Shown one piece after another: positions 26,118 through 35,202 of a stretch of 64,000 bases of DNA. Made by a program: the position numbers and the translations under genes. Each line of letters begins with the position of its first letter. The stretch's first letter is position 1. The stretch is from the NCBI RefSeq assembly GCF_000378985.1, contig NZ_KB905370.1:4834799-4898798 (forward strand), written 5' to 3'. A model generated the notes under the pieces. That model was not told where the DNA came from. It worked only from the letters and a program-made list of their open reading frames with translations, and did not search any database. The DNA comes from Ensifer sp. BR816. GTDB taxonomy: Bacteria > Pseudomonadota > Alphaproteobacteria > Rhizobiales > Rhizobiaceae.

Positions 26118-28055
26118 CTAGCCGGCCGCGCCGAGACCCACCGACTGCTTCTGGCCGAGCGCCTTGAAAACGGTCGATACGATGCCGGTCCGGTCGAGGC
26201 CGGCCTGCGCATACATGGATTCGGGTTTTGCCTGCTCCATCCAGATATCCGGCAGCACCATCGGCCGCACTTTGAGGCCGCCGTCGAGCAGGCCTTCGTC
26301 AGCCAGGAAGTGCAGCACGTGGCTGGCGAAACCGCCGATGGCGCCTTCCTCGATGGTGATCAGCACCTCGTGGTGACGGGCAAGCCGGCGGATCAGCGCC
26401 TGGTCGAGAGGCTTGGCGAAGCGTGCATCGGCGACCGTCGTCGAGAGGCCGGCGGCATCCAGGTCCTCGGCAGCCAGAAGACAGTCGGCGAGCCGCGTTC
26501 CGAAGGAAAGCAGCGCCACCTTCGTGCCTTCCTTGATGATCCGCCCCTTGCCGATCTCGAGGATCTCGCCCCGATCGGGAAGCTCCACGCCGACGCCTTC
26601 GCCGCGCGGATAGCGGAAGGAGATCGGGCCTTCGTCATAGGCCGCGGCGGTGCGTACCATGTGCTTCAATTCCGCCTCATCGGCCGCCGCCATCACCACG
26701 AAACCCGGCAGAGAGGCGAGATAGGTCGTGTCGAAGGAGCCGGCATGGGTCGGCCCGTCGGCGCCGACGAAGCCGGCGCGGTCGATCGGGAAACGCACCG
26801 GCAGGCCCTGGATCGCCACGTCGTGCACGACCTGGTCATAGGCACGCTGCAGGAAGGTCGAGTAGAGCGCCGCGAAGGGTTTGTATCCTTCCGCGGCAAG
26901 ACCGGCGGCGAAGGTCACGGCGTGCTGCTCGGCAATGCCGACGTCGAAGCAGCGCGATGGATGCACGGCCGCGAAGCGGTCGAGCCCGGTGCCGGACGGC
27001 ATGGCGGCGGTGATCGCGACGATCTTGTCGTCGAGGCTAGCCTCCTGCACCAGCGCATCGGCGAAGACGGACGTGTAAGCCGGCGCGTTCGGCTTTGCCT
27101 TCGCCTGGGCGCCCGTGATCACGTCGAACTTGTTGACGCCATGATATTTGTCGGCGGCGGCCTCGGCCGGCGGATAGCCCTTGCCCTTCTGTGTCACAAC
27201 ATGGATCAGCACCGGTCCGCGCGCATTGTCGCGGACGTTGCGCAAGACCGGCAGCAGATGGTCGAAGGAGTGACCGTCGATCGGGCCGATATGGTAGAAG
27301 CCCATTTCCTCGAAGAGCGTGCCGCCGGTGACATAGCCGCGTGCATGCTCGACGGCGCGGGTGATCGCCCGGTCGACCGTCTTGCCGAGATAGGCGGTCA
27401 GCTTCTTGCCGACTTCGCGGATGCCCATATAGGTCCGCCCGGAGGCAAGCCGCGCCAGATAGGCGCTCATCGCACCGGTCGGCGGGGCAATCGACATGTC
27501 GTTGTCGTTGAGGATGACGATCAGGCGGGCATCGAGCGCACCGGCATTGTTGAGCGCCTCATAGGCCATACCGGCCGACAGCGCGCCGTCGCCGATGACG
27601 GCGATGACGTTGCGGCTCTTGCCGTCGAGATCGGCTGCGACCGCCATGCCGAGGCCGGCGGAGATCGAGGTCGACGAATGCGCCGCGCCAAAGGGATCGT
27701 ATTCGCTCTCGGCGCGCCGGGTGAAGCCGGAAAGACCGCCTTCCTGACGCAACGTGCGGATGCGATCGCGGCGCCCGGTGAGGATCTTGTGCGGATAGCA
27801 TTGATGGCCGACATCGAAGATCAGCCGGTCATGCGGCGTGTCGAAGACCTTGTGGATGGCGATCGTCAGTTCGACGACGCCGAGGCCGGCGCCGAGGTGG
27901 CCGCCGGTGCGCGACACCGCATCGATCATTTCCGCGCGCAGTTCGCTTGCCAGTTGCGGCAGGTCCTTGTCGTCGATCCTCTTCAGATCGTCGGGGACAT
28001 CGACCTGGTCGAGCAACGGGGTCGCTGGCATCGGATTTGTTGGCAGTTGTGTCAC
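26118..28055 (-). CDS. dxs: 1-deoxy-D-xylulose-5-phosphate synthase
   Basis: The 645-residue thiamine-diphosphate enzyme condenses pyruvate and glyceraldehyde-3-phosphate, the first step of the MEP isoprenoid pathway. Transketolase-type motifs are present: [15 protein letters not shown] near residue 50, [17 protein letters not shown] near 150 (ThDP/Mg binding), and [18 protein letters not shown] near 430. The length is typical. ispH, the last step of the same pathway, is at 59.4 kb, and an Fsr-type exporter (the family expels the MEP-pathway inhibitor fosmidomycin) is at 4.7 kb. The order dxs-tlyA-RNA methyltransferase on the minus strand is close-packed. Confidence 0.98.
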   Translation of the reverse strand: MTQLPTNPMPATPLLDQVDVPDDLKRIDDKDLPQLASELRAEMIDAVSRTGGHLGAGLGVVELTIAIHKVFDTPHDRLIFDVGHQCYPHKILTGRRDRIRTLRQEGGLSGFTRRAESEYDPFGAAHSSTSISAGLGMAVAADLDGKSRNVIAVIGDGALSAGMAYEALNNAGALDARLIVILNDNDMSIAPPTGAMSAYLARLASGRTYMGIREVGKKLTAYLGKTVDRAITRAVEHARGYVTGGTLFEEMGFYHIGPIDGHSFDHLLPVLRNVRDNARGPVLIHVVTQKGKGYPPAEAAADKYHGVNKFDVITGAQAKAKPNAPAYTSVFADALVQEASLDDKIVAITAAMPSGTGLDRFAAVHPSRCFDVGIAEQHAVTFAAGLAAEGYKPFAALYSTFLQRAYDQVVHDVAIQGLPVRFPIDRAGFVGADGPTHAGSFDTTYLASLPGFVVMAAADEAELKHMVRTAAAYDEGPISFRYPRGEGVGVELPDRGEILEIGKGRIIKEGTKVALLSFGTRLADCLLAAEDLDAAGLSTTVADARFAKPLDQALIRRLARHHEVLITIEEGAIGGFASHVLHFLADEGLLDGGLKVRPMVLPDIWMEQAKPESMYAQAGLDRTGIVSTVFKALGQKQSVGLGAAG

Positions 28056-28192
28056 GCTCTCGTGCCTCGTGCGCGCCAGAGGGGGCGCGCGAATTGTTGA
28101 TGAGTTCCGTCAGGATGGCTGTTTAGACGCAATCCTCGTTGAATGCAAAAATTAGGCTTTCCTGCGTCGCCAACCAAGACCCCAACGAAAAA

Positions 28193-29116
28193 TTAGCCTT
28201 CCGGCAAGGGGATGAATTCTTGCGCGTCCCCCGGAACGATATCGAAGCGGCCACTCCGCCACTCTTCCTTCGCCTTGTCGATACGCTCCTTGGACGAGGA
28301 CACGAAGTTCCACCAGATATGCCGCGGCGAGCCAAGCGCCGCGCCGCCGAAGAGCATCACGTGACAGCCGGACGGCCCCGCGGTGATGGTGATCTCGTCG
28401 CCGGGCCGAAAGACGAGAAGCTGGTTGTCGGCGAAATGGTCGCCTGCAATGATCGCTTCGCCCGAGAGAATATAGATGGCGCGCTCTTCCCATTGGGCAG
28501 CAAAGGGAGCGCTGCGGCCGGCCTCGATCGCGAGATCCACATAGATCGTATCGGTGAAGGCGGAGACGGGCGAGGCGGCGCCCTCGAATCGGCCGATGAC
28601 GACTCGTGCGCGCACGCCGCCGTCGGCCAGATGCGGCAGCATGCGTTCCTCGGTGTGCGCGAAGTCCGGGTCGATCTCTTCCTTGTCGTCGGGCAAGGCC
28701 AGCCACGTCTGCAATCCGGACAGCGAGCGGTCATGGCCGCGCTGGTTTTCCGGCGAGCGCTCGGAATGCACGATGCCGCGCCCCGCCGTCATCAGGTTCA
28801 CGTCGCCGGGGCGGATCACCATTTCTGTGCCGAGGCTGTCGCGGTGCTTGATCTCGCCATCGAAGAGATAGGTGACCGTCGACAGGCCGATATGCGGGTG
28901 CGGGCGCACGTCGATCGCCTGGCCGGCGCGCAGCAGCGCCGGTCCCATGCGGTCGAAGAAGATGAACGGCCCGACGAGCCGGCGCCGCGCCGTCGGAAGC
29001 GCCCGGCGCACTTCTAGGCCGCCGATGTCGCTGGTGCGCGGGATGATCAGATGCTCGATGGCGTCACAGGCCGGCTTGTCGCCGGCGAGCGGATCGGGAC
29101 CAGGAAAGAAGGACAT
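28193..29116 (-). CDS. Pirin family protein
   Basis: A 307-residue bicupin. The N-terminal cupin has the pirin signature (GPFIFFDRMGPALL, then IDVRPHPHIGLSTVTYLFDG with metal-binding histidines, and GRGIVHSE). The C-terminal cupin contains GEAIIAGDHFADNQLLVF. Some bacterial pirins are quercetin dioxygenases and others regulate metabolism by protein contacts; which applies here is unknown. The gene is transcribed alone, with 137 bp before dxs on the same strand. Confidence 0.92.
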   Translation of the reverse strand: MSFFPGPDPLAGDKPACDAIEHLIIPRTSDIGGLEVRRALPTARRRLVGPFIFFDRMGPALLRAGQAIDVRPHPHIGLSTVTYLFDGEIKHRDSLGTEMVIRPGDVNLMTAGRGIVHSERSPENQRGHDRSLSGLQTWLALPDDKEEIDPDFAHTEERMLPHLADGGVRARVVIGRFEGAASPVSAFTDTIYVDLAIEAGRSAPFAAQWEERAIYILSGEAIIAGDHFADNQLLVFRPGDEITITAGPSGCHVMLFGGAALGSPRHIWWNFVSSSKERIDKAKEEWRSGRFDIVPGDAQEFIPLPEG

Positions 29117-29308
29117 GACGCTTACTCCGGTTGGTGGGCAGTGTGAAAGTAGCGACGATCCCTCTCACCCGCTATCGGACATCGGCGAACGCAGCGTTTC
29201 CCGCCTTTGGGCGGCAATGCCAACGGAGGGCCCGCCCCTCTCCGCGGGATTAACCCGGGCCGGCAGGCCGGATGAGGGGCGACTCCCGACGGTTCCCGGA
29301 CGCGCTCA

Positions 29309-29563
29309 CTATTCCGCGTCGAGCGGCTCCACCGATTGCGGCTTGCCGTTTCGATCCAGGCGGATTTTCTCGATGCGGTCCTCGGCGGCCTTCAGCAGCG
29401 TCTCGCAATGCTTCTTCAGGGCCTCGCCGCGCTCATAGATCTCGATCGACTTGTCGAGCGCGACGTCGCCGCGCTCGAGCGCGGAGACGATCCGCTCCAG
29501 CTCCTCGACGGCCTGTTCGAAGGAGAGGGCGGAGACGTCCGGCTGCGTATTGTTGTTGTTCAT
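29309..29563 (-). CDS. xseB: Exodeoxyribonuclease VII small subunit
   Basis: The 84-residue helical protein contains the family core [20 protein letters not shown] followed by [17 protein letters not shown]. With XseA it forms the nuclease that degrades single-stranded DNA to oligonucleotides. The ATG at 29563 follows GAGAGGG at good distance; an in-frame TTG just before it is less likely. The gene starts 3 bp after the stop of the HDAC-like gene, so the two are co-transcribed. xseA is not in the window. Confidence 0.93.
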   Translation of the reverse strand: MNNNNTQPDVSALSFEQAVEELERIVSALERGDVALDKSIEIYERGEALKKHCETLLKAAEDRIEKIRLDRNGKPQSVEPLDAE

Positions 29564-29566
29564 CAA

Positions 29567-30496
29567 TTACCCTCTCATCAATCTCAGTACGTGCAGGCCG
29601 GCCGATTCGGCGAGCCCCTGCAGGTCATAGCCGCCCTCGAGCATGCTGACCACTCGGTTGCCGGCGCTCCTACCGGCGGCCTCCATAAGACGACCGGTCG
29701 CCCAGTCGAAATCCTCTGCCACTAGATTGATCTGTGCCAGAGGATCGCGGTAGTGCGCGTCGAAACCGGCGGAGATCAGCACAAGGTCCGGGCGGAAATT
29801 GTCGAGAGCGGCGAGAACGCGGCTACGGAAGGCGTCGCGGAAATGCTCGCTGCCGCTGTTGGGGGAGAGCGGCGCATTGACGATATTGTGCTTGACGCCC
29901 GTCTCTTCCTTGGCGCCGGTGCCGGGATAGAGCGGCATCTGGTGGGTCGAGCAGAAAAGCACCGACGGATCGTTCCAGAAGATGTCCTGGGTGCCGTTGC
30001 CGTGGTGCACGTCCCAGTCGACGATGGCAACGCGCTCGACGCCGTGCGCCTTCTGCGCATGGCGCGCGGCGATCGCGATCGTGTTGAAGAAGCAGAAGCC
30101 CATCGCCTTGTTCTTTTCGGCGTGGTGGCCAGGCGGGCGGGCCGCGATGAACGCGTTGTCGGCTTCTCCGGCGAACACCGCGTCGATGGCGGCAACGGCA
30201 CCGCCGATGCCGGTGAGCGCCGCCTCGAAGCTCGAGGGGCTCGCATAGGTATCGGCTTCGATCTGATTGATGTCCTCGTCCGGTATCGCCCGGGTGATCG
30301 ACCTGAGATGCTGCTCGGAATGGGCAAGCAGCACCAGGTCCTCGCTGCCCTTCGACGCCTCGATACGCTTGAGCGGCGCGAAATTCGGATGCTCCAGCGC
30401 GAGGTTCAGCGCCCTCAGCCGATCCGGCCGCTCCGGGTGCCCGTCCGGAACTTTGTGTTCCTGGAAGAGAGCATTTTCATAGAGATGCGTGGTCAT
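29567..30496 (-). CDS. Histone deacetylase/AcuC-like deacetylase family protein
   Basis: A 309-residue zinc-dependent deacetylase of the arginase/deacetylase fold. Motifs are HPERPDRLRAL at the N-terminus, RPPGHHAEKNKAMGFCFFN with the catalytic histidine pair, VDWDVHHGNGTQDIF with the zinc-binding Asp/His, and ISAGFDAHYRDP with the second zinc aspartate. Bacterial members act on acetylated proteins, polyamines or other small molecules; the substrate here is unknown. The ATG at 30496 gives the usual MTTHLYEN start, whereas an in-frame start at 30547 adds 17 atypical residues. It is followed after 3 bp by xseB. An acetylpolyamine amidohydrolase role is conceivable given the polyamine-type sensor at 4 kb, but this is speculative. 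Confidence 0.9.
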   Translation of the reverse strand: MTTHLYENALFQEHKVPDGHPERPDRLRALNLALEHPNFAPLKRIEASKGSEDLVLLAHSEQHLRSITRAIPDEDINQIEADTYASPSSFEAALTGIGGAVAAIDAVFAGEADNAFIAARPPGHHAEKNKAMGFCFFNTIAIAARHAQKAHGVERVAIVDWDVHHGNGTQDIFWNDPSVLFCSTHQMPLYPGTGAKEETGVKHNIVNAPLSPNSGSEHFRDAFRSRVLAALDNFRPDLVLISAGFDAHYRDPLAQINLVAEDFDWATGRLMEAAGRSAGNRVVSMLEGGYDLQGLAESAGLHVLRLMRG

Positions 30497-30559
30497 CCGC
30501 GCAAAGCTAGTGCGCGGGCCCGTCAAAATCCATGGCCGCAAGCGCAAAACCAGAAATTT

Positions 30560-31528
30560 TCAACAGCGCGGATCGAGCAGGATTTTGCCGTTGCGGAGCG
30601 GATCGGCCTGATGCGCCAAGGCTTCGTCCAGCCGGCTCAACGGGTAGCTTGCCGCGACCGGGCTCGCGAACAGCCTGTCGCGAAGGCCTGCAAAGCTTCG
30701 GGCAAAGGCTGCCTCGAGGGCTTCGCGCCCGGCGGAATGGACCCAGGTCCGCAGCCACAGAAAGGCGAAGCGAACGTCGGGGCGGCCGGCGATCGCCGCC
30801 TGCGGCACCGGAACCCCACTCAGCGCACCGTACTGGATGAAAGTGCCGCCCGGCGAGATGGAGCGGCTGATCAGCCCGGCGGCGAGCGTCCCGCCGACGG
30901 CATCGAGCACTGCGTCGAACCTCGTTCCGGCCGGAACGCCGCCGCCGTCGGTCACGATGATCGGGTAGCCTTCACCGAGACGGTGGCGGCTCTTGTCGCT
31001 GCGAAGGATCGCCGTGGGCGCCGAGCCTTCCAGCGCCAGCAGCTTCATCAGCATGCCGCCGATTGCCGAGCCCGCCGCCGTCACGCCGACGCTGCGATGT
31101 TCAAGCGAACCGAAATGCGTGCGCAGCGCCTCGACGAGTCGCAGCGCCGTCAGAGGGTTGACGTAGCTCATTGCCGCCTGCATGTCGCTCACATCGTCCG
31201 GCACGGCAAAGCACCATTCGGCCGGGCGGACGAGGAACTGCTGCCACAGCCCGCTGGCGCCGATCGGAACCACCCGGTCTCCGGGTTTCAGCTGGTGCAC
31301 GCCTGCTCCGACCCGGCTGACGGTGCCGACGCCCTCGAAGCCGGGCACGAAGGGCAGTTCGGTGCGGGCACGATAGGCGCCGGTGACGGGGATCAGGTCC
31401 GAGGGATTGATCGCCGCAAGCGAGATTTCGACCTCGACCTCGCCCGGCGCAGGCTCGGTACGGCCGGTCTCGACAAGCTCGATGACTTGTTCGGGATCGC
31501 CAAACTGTCTAACGAGAGTGGAGCGCAT
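30560..31528 (-). CDS. MDR-superfamily oxidoreductase, 2-enoyl thioester reductase-like
   Basis: A 322-residue zinc-free medium-chain dehydrogenase/reductase. The N-terminal catalytic fold has AAINPSDLIPVTGAYRA and PFVPGFEGVGTVSRVGAGV, followed by a Rossmann domain with SVGVTAAGSAIGGMLMKLLA. The NPSD...TGAY pattern resembles mitochondrial-type enoyl thioester reductases (MECR/ETR1) and quinone reductases. Together with the neighbouring thioesterase, thiolase and acyl-CoA ligase it suggests acyl-thioester metabolism, but this is contextual. The start codon is only 14 bp from that of the divergent thioesterase, so each promoter must overlap the other gene. The start has a poor ribosome binding site. 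Confidence 0.82.
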   Translation of the reverse strand: MRSTLVRQFGDPEQVIELVETGRTEPAPGEVEVEISLAAINPSDLIPVTGAYRARTELPFVPGFEGVGTVSRVGAGVHQLKPGDRVVPIGASGLWQQFLVRPAEWCFAVPDDVSDMQAAMSYVNPLTALRLVEALRTHFGSLEHRSVGVTAAGSAIGGMLMKLLALEGSAPTAILRSDKSRHRLGEGYPIIVTDGGGVPAGTRFDAVLDAVGGTLAAGLISRSISPGGTFIQYGALSGVPVPQAAIAGRPDVRFAFLWLRTWVHSAGREALEAAFARSFAGLRDRLFASPVAASYPLSRLDEALAHQADPLRNGKILLDPRC

Positions 31529-31542
31529 GTAAGGGGTCTCGC

Positions 31543-31944
31543 ATGGACGGTACAGAGCGGGAAAATGTCACGGAAATCCGTATTCCATTTCGCGATATAG
31601 ACATGCATGGCCACATGCACAATGCGGCCTACTACGCGCATGCCGAGGCGGCGCTCGCTAACCTCTGGCGGCATCGGCCACCTATCAACAACGAACCGGC
31701 CTATCTGGTGCGCCGCTCCGCCTGCCTCTTCCATCGCGGTTTGCGCTTCGACGAGCCGGCGCGGTTGACGGTGTCCGTGGCGAAGATCGGCGGCAGTTCG
31801 GTGAGCTTTGCCGTGCGCGTCGAGGCAGGCGCGCATCTGGCGGCGGAGGTGGAAATCGTCTGGGTCGCTGTCGATCCTGCGCGCCATCAGCCGGTGCCGC
31901 TGCCCGCCGCGACGCGCGACTGGCTCCCCGCCTATGCGGTGTGA
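31543..31944 (+). CDS. Acyl-CoA thioesterase, 4HBT hotdog family
   Basis: A 133-residue hotdog-fold protein with the 4-hydroxybenzoyl-CoA thioesterase signature IPFRDIDMHGHMHNAAYYAHAE; the aspartate near residue 18 is the usual catalytic residue. It should hydrolyse acyl-CoA; chain preference is unknown. AAGGGG precedes the ATG by 7 bases. Its last 13 bp overlap the end of the convergent thiolase gene, so these two genes share coding DNA at their 3' ends. Confidence 0.88.
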   Translation: MDGTERENVTEIRIPFRDIDMHGHMHNAAYYAHAEAALANLWRHRPPINNEPAYLVRRSACLFHRGLRFDEPARLTVSVAKIGGSSVSFAVRVEAGAHLAAEVEIVWVAVDPARHQPVPLPAATRDWLPAYAV

Positions 31945-33128
31945 TCCAGTCTCAGCGAACGGAAATGGGCGACGACGCCCATGCCGCCGCCAACACCCAT
32001 CATCGCCAGCCCCTCGCTGTCCGTCGCTGTGGCGAGCATCTGCGAAAACAGCCTGACGACGAGAATCGCGCCGGAGGCTCCATAGGGATGGCCGAGCGCG
32101 ATCGCGCCGCCATCGCGATTGACGCGCTCCGCCGAAATGCCGAGGGGATCGAGACTGCCGAGAACCTGGGAGGCGAACGCCTCGTTGAACTCGATGAAGT
32201 CGACCTTGTCGACGTCAAGCGCCGGATTGCGGGCACGAAGCTTCGCCATCGCTGGCACCGGGCCGAGGCCGAGCAGGTTGGGATCGACGCCCGCCGTCGC
32301 CGCATCGAGGAATTCAAGGGCATAGGACACGCCAAGCCGCCTAGCCTCGGCGAGCGACGTCACCAGTACGACCGCCGCGCCGTCATTGATCGGGCAGGCA
32401 TTGCCGGCTGTGACGGTGCCGTCCCTGACGAAGACCGGCTTCAGCCGGGCGAGCGTCTCGGCCGAGGCGTTGGCCCGGGGGCATTCGTCGCTGGCGACGA
32501 GGCCGGTCGGTGTGCCGACGGGCACGATCTCGCGTCCGAAGCGGCCCTCCATCTGGGCAGCCACGGCACGGCGGTGGCTTTCAAGCGCGAACCGGTCCTG
32601 GCGCTCGCGCGAAATCCCGCAGGCCATCGCGACGTTCTCCGCCGCAACACCCATGTCCGGGTCGCCGATGACATCGGGCGCCATCCGCGCGCGCTTCACC
32701 GGCTGCAGTTCCTCGCCGCGCGCCAGCGGCGGGCGAAGCCGGATATGGGCGCGGCTGGCGCTTTCGGTGCCTCCGGCGAGATAGTATTGCCCGGCGCCGG
32801 CCTGGATCTGCCGCGCTGCAAGGATGATCGCTTCGAGCCCGGAGCCGCATTGGCGGTCGACGGTGACGCCGGGGATAGCAACCGGCAGGCCGGCCTCGAG
32901 GGCGGCGAGACGCGCCAGGTTGCCGGCGCTGTTTGCGGCATTGCCGAGGAGCACGTCGTCGATCTCCCGGTCGATACCGACGTCCGAGACGATGCGATCG
33001 ATCAGAAGGGCGGCAAGGCTTGCCGGCTCGATCGCGGCGAGACCGCCGTTGACGCGGCCGATCGGGGTACGCAGCGCCGCGATGACGACCGGTACGCGGG
33101 TGGGATCAGAAGAGGCGTTCAAGGGCAC
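31932..33128 (-). CDS. Thiolase family protein lacking the second catalytic cysteine
   Basis: A 398-residue thiolase. The nucleophilic cysteine is present (VTVDRQCGSGLEAII, about residue 89), as are NEAFASQVLG and the catalytic histidine in GGAIALGHPYGASG (about 352). The C-terminal motif normally reading C-x-GGG-x-G is here MGVGGGMG, with glycine (codon GGT) where the acid/base cysteine belongs. Such a change is known from condensing relatives such as OleA, so classical thiolysis may be impaired or redirected. The gene overlaps the end of the acyl-CoA ligase gene by 23 bp and is the last of the bioMNY-ligase-thiolase operon. A sequencing error at that codon is the main alternative. Confidence 0.88.
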   Translation of the reverse strand: MPLNASSDPTRVPVVIAALRTPIGRVNGGLAAIEPASLAALLIDRIVSDVGIDREIDDVLLGNAANSAGNLARLAALEAGLPVAIPGVTVDRQCGSGLEAIILAARQIQAGAGQYYLAGGTESASRAHIRLRPPLARGEELQPVKRARMAPDVIGDPDMGVAAENVAMACGISRERQDRFALESHRRAVAAQMEGRFGREIVPVGTPTGLVASDECPRANASAETLARLKPVFVRDGTVTAGNACPINDGAAVVLVTSLAEARRLGVSYALEFLDAATAGVDPNLLGLGPVPAMAKLRARNPALDVDKVDFIEFNEAFASQVLGSLDPLGISAERVNRDGGAIALGHPYGASGAILVVRLFSQMLATATDSEGLAMMGVGGGMGVVAHFRSLRLDHTA

Positions 33129-34602
33129 CGTTCTCCTCCGCGATCCACTGCCGCAATTGCCCGGCCGCGATCTTGCCGGAAGCGGTCATCGGCATCTCCC
33201 GGCAGAGCCAGACCTTTCGTGGATGCTTGTAGCGCGGCAGGGCGTCAGCAAGATGACGCTGCAGCGCCTCACGCTCGAACCTATCATCGTTCGGCTGGAC
33301 GACCGCGACAAGCTCGCTGCCGAGATCCGGATGATCGAGGCCGAAGACCAGCACCGACTGGACGCCGGCCGCAGCCATGATCGCGCTCTCGACCTCCGAG
33401 GGATAGATATTGTTGCCGCCGGAAAGCACCATGCCGCCGGCGCGGCCAAGGAGGTGCAGGGTGCCGTCCTCGTCGAGAAATCCGAGGTCGCCGACGGTGG
33501 CGAGCCGCCCATGGCGTCGAAAACCGACATTGTCGCCGCCGACTATGTAGCCATCCGATATCAGCGCGCTTTGGACGAAGATCGTTCCGGTCGCGCCCGG
33601 CGGCAGGCTATTTCCGCGATCGTCCAGAATGGCGAGGCGAACGCGCGGAAATGCCTTGCCCACGGCAGTCGGGGAATGATGCCCGTGCGCGCCGTTGACG
33701 GTGATGAATCCGAGCTCCGATGCGCCGTAATATTCGATCACCTCGGCCGCGGGGAAGCTGCGTGCTGCAGCGCTGCGGTCCGCCGGCGTCAGCTTGGCAC
33801 CGGCGACGGTGATCTTTTCGACGCAGATCACCTGGGCACCTTCCGCCTCATCGCAAAGCCGCCTGAGCATCGTCGGCACCAGCACCAGGCGTTTCACCTT
33901 GGCGCCGTGTACAATATCGAGCGCCTGGCGCGGCTCGAAATGCCGGGCGCCGATGAATTCGGCCCCGGCCGCAAGGCTTTCGACCAGGGCGTAAAGGGCC
34001 AGCCCGTGCGCCAGCGGTCCGGGTGCATAGGTCGTCGTTTCCTGTCCTATGCCAAAGAAATTTTGGCCGATCTCGAGGCTGAGGCGCCAGGACTGGCGGT
34101 CGCGGATGATCGCCTTCGGTTCTCCGGTGCTGCCGGAGGTGAAGACGACGAGAAAAGGTTCGGCGCCGTCGCCGATACGGATTGGAGACGAACCGTCGAA
34201 AGCATCGAGCGAATGCGTTTGTCGCGTCGAGGGTACGTCCAGGTACAAGAGATCGCCATCAGCCCGGATGACGATTTCCGGCCGCAACTTCTCCTTCATC
34301 CGCTGGCGCGTCGAGTCCGGCAGGTGCGGATCGATGAGTGCGGCACAATTACCGCCCGATGTCGCGGCGATGAAGGCTGCGGCAAAGAGCGGGTGATTGC
34401 CGGGTTCAAGGGCAATCAGCCGGACGCGGCCGGAAAGGACGCTTTGCTCTGTTGCCTGCAGGGCCGCTTGTTCGATCGCGTGGAGAATCCGGCACGCATC
34501 CGCGACAAGCCCGCCATATGTGAAAACCCGGCCCTCCATGCGGAAAGCCGGTGCGTGCGGGCGCTCGCCCGCATGTCGCGCTATGGCGCCTGCGAGCGGC
34601 AT
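33106..34602 (-). CDS. AMP-dependent acyl-CoA synthetase/ligase
   Basis: The 498-residue adenylate-forming enzyme carries the P-loop FLVVFTSGSTGEPKAIIRD (about residue 148), the A5 motif YYGASELGFITVNG (about 290) and the C-terminal hinge and lysine domain (GDLGFLDEDGTLHLLGRAGG, about 390; MTASGKIAAGQLRQW, ending near 485). It activates a carboxylic acid with ATP and CoA. It starts 4 bp after the stop of bioY without a clear ribosome binding site, which implies translational coupling to the biotin transporter. The acid substrate is unknown. A dicarboxylic or pimelate-like acid would make sense next to biotin uptake but is speculation. Confidence 0.9.
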   Translation of the reverse strand: MPLAGAIARHAGERPHAPAFRMEGRVFTYGGLVADACRILHAIEQAALQATEQSVLSGRVRLIALEPGNHPLFAAAFIAATSGGNCAALIDPHLPDSTRQRMKEKLRPEIVIRADGDLLYLDVPSTRQTHSLDAFDGSSPIRIGDGAEPFLVVFTSGSTGEPKAIIRDRQSWRLSLEIGQNFFGIGQETTTYAPGPLAHGLALYALVESLAAGAEFIGARHFEPRQALDIVHGAKVKRLVLVPTMLRRLCDEAEGAQVICVEKITVAGAKLTPADRSAAARSFPAAEVIEYYGASELGFITVNGAHGHHSPTAVGKAFPRVRLAILDDRGNSLPPGATGTIFVQSALISDGYIVGGDNVGFRRHGRLATVGDLGFLDEDGTLHLLGRAGGMVLSGGNNIYPSEVESAIMAAAGVQSVLVFGLDHPDLGSELVAVVQPNDDRFEREALQRHLADALPRYKHPRKVWLCREMPMTASGKIAAGQLRQWIAEENGALERLF

Positions 34603-34606
34603 CGCG

Positions 34607-35170
34607 TCAGGCGCGGGCCGGCAGCAGCGGATAGCCGGCGTAGACGGCGCGGGCCGCGAGCGTGGCGATTGCCGCCTTGAGGAGATCGCCCGGAATGAAC
34701 ACCAGCGAACCGGTCGCGGCGGTCATGAGCGGCGTACCGGTAACCGCGGAGAGCCACGGCACGCCGATCGCGTAAAGGGCGACGATACCGCCGATTACGG
34801 AGGCGAGGAAAAATCCGACGAACTGACGGGCTTCCGAATTTCCCGGATGTACGAAGCGCTCGGCGATCAGGCCGGTGACGAAGGCGGCAACCGACCAGCC
34901 GAGGATGAAGCCGCCCGAAGGACCGGCGAAGACGGCAAGTCCGCCACGACCGCCGGACAGCACCGGCAGGCCGATCGCGACCAGCAGGATGAACAGCAGG
35001 AAGGAAAACGCGCCGCGCTTGGCGCCGATGATGCAGCCGGCCAGCATGACGCCCATCGACTGCGCCGTGATCGGGACGGGGATGAAGCCGAGCGTGATCG
35101 GCGGGATGAGGCCGAGCACGACGACGATCGCGGCAAAGAGCGCAATGAGGACGAGGTCTCTGGTGTTCAT
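34607..35170 (-). CDS. bioY: Biotin transporter substrate-binding component BioY
   Basis: The 187-residue six-helix membrane protein has the BioY hallmarks: ITLGFIPVPITAQSMGVMLAG near the N-terminus and GPSGGFILGWSVAAF in the middle. BioY is the S component that binds biotin in the ECF-type importer. It is the third gene of bioM-bioN-bioY, 32 bp after bioN, and is followed after 4 bp by an acyl-CoA ligase gene. Confidence 0.96.
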   Translation of the reverse strand: MNTRDLVLIALFAAIVVVLGLIPPITLGFIPVPITAQSMGVMLAGCIIGAKRGAFSFLLFILLVAIGLPVLSGGRGGLAVFAGPSGGFILGWSVAAFVTGLIAERFVHPGNSEARQFVGFFLASVIGGIVALYAIGVPWLSAVTGTPLMTAATGSLVFIPGDLLKAAIATLAARAVYAGYPLLPARA

Positions 35171-35202
35171 GTGGTCCTACCCTTTTATTAGAAAGCGCGA
35201 AT

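Noticed and set aside
25890-28100. 736-codon plus-strand ORF opposite dxs
   Set aside because: Low-complexity, Arg/Asp/Gly-rich translation with no motifs; dxs on the other strand is unambiguous.
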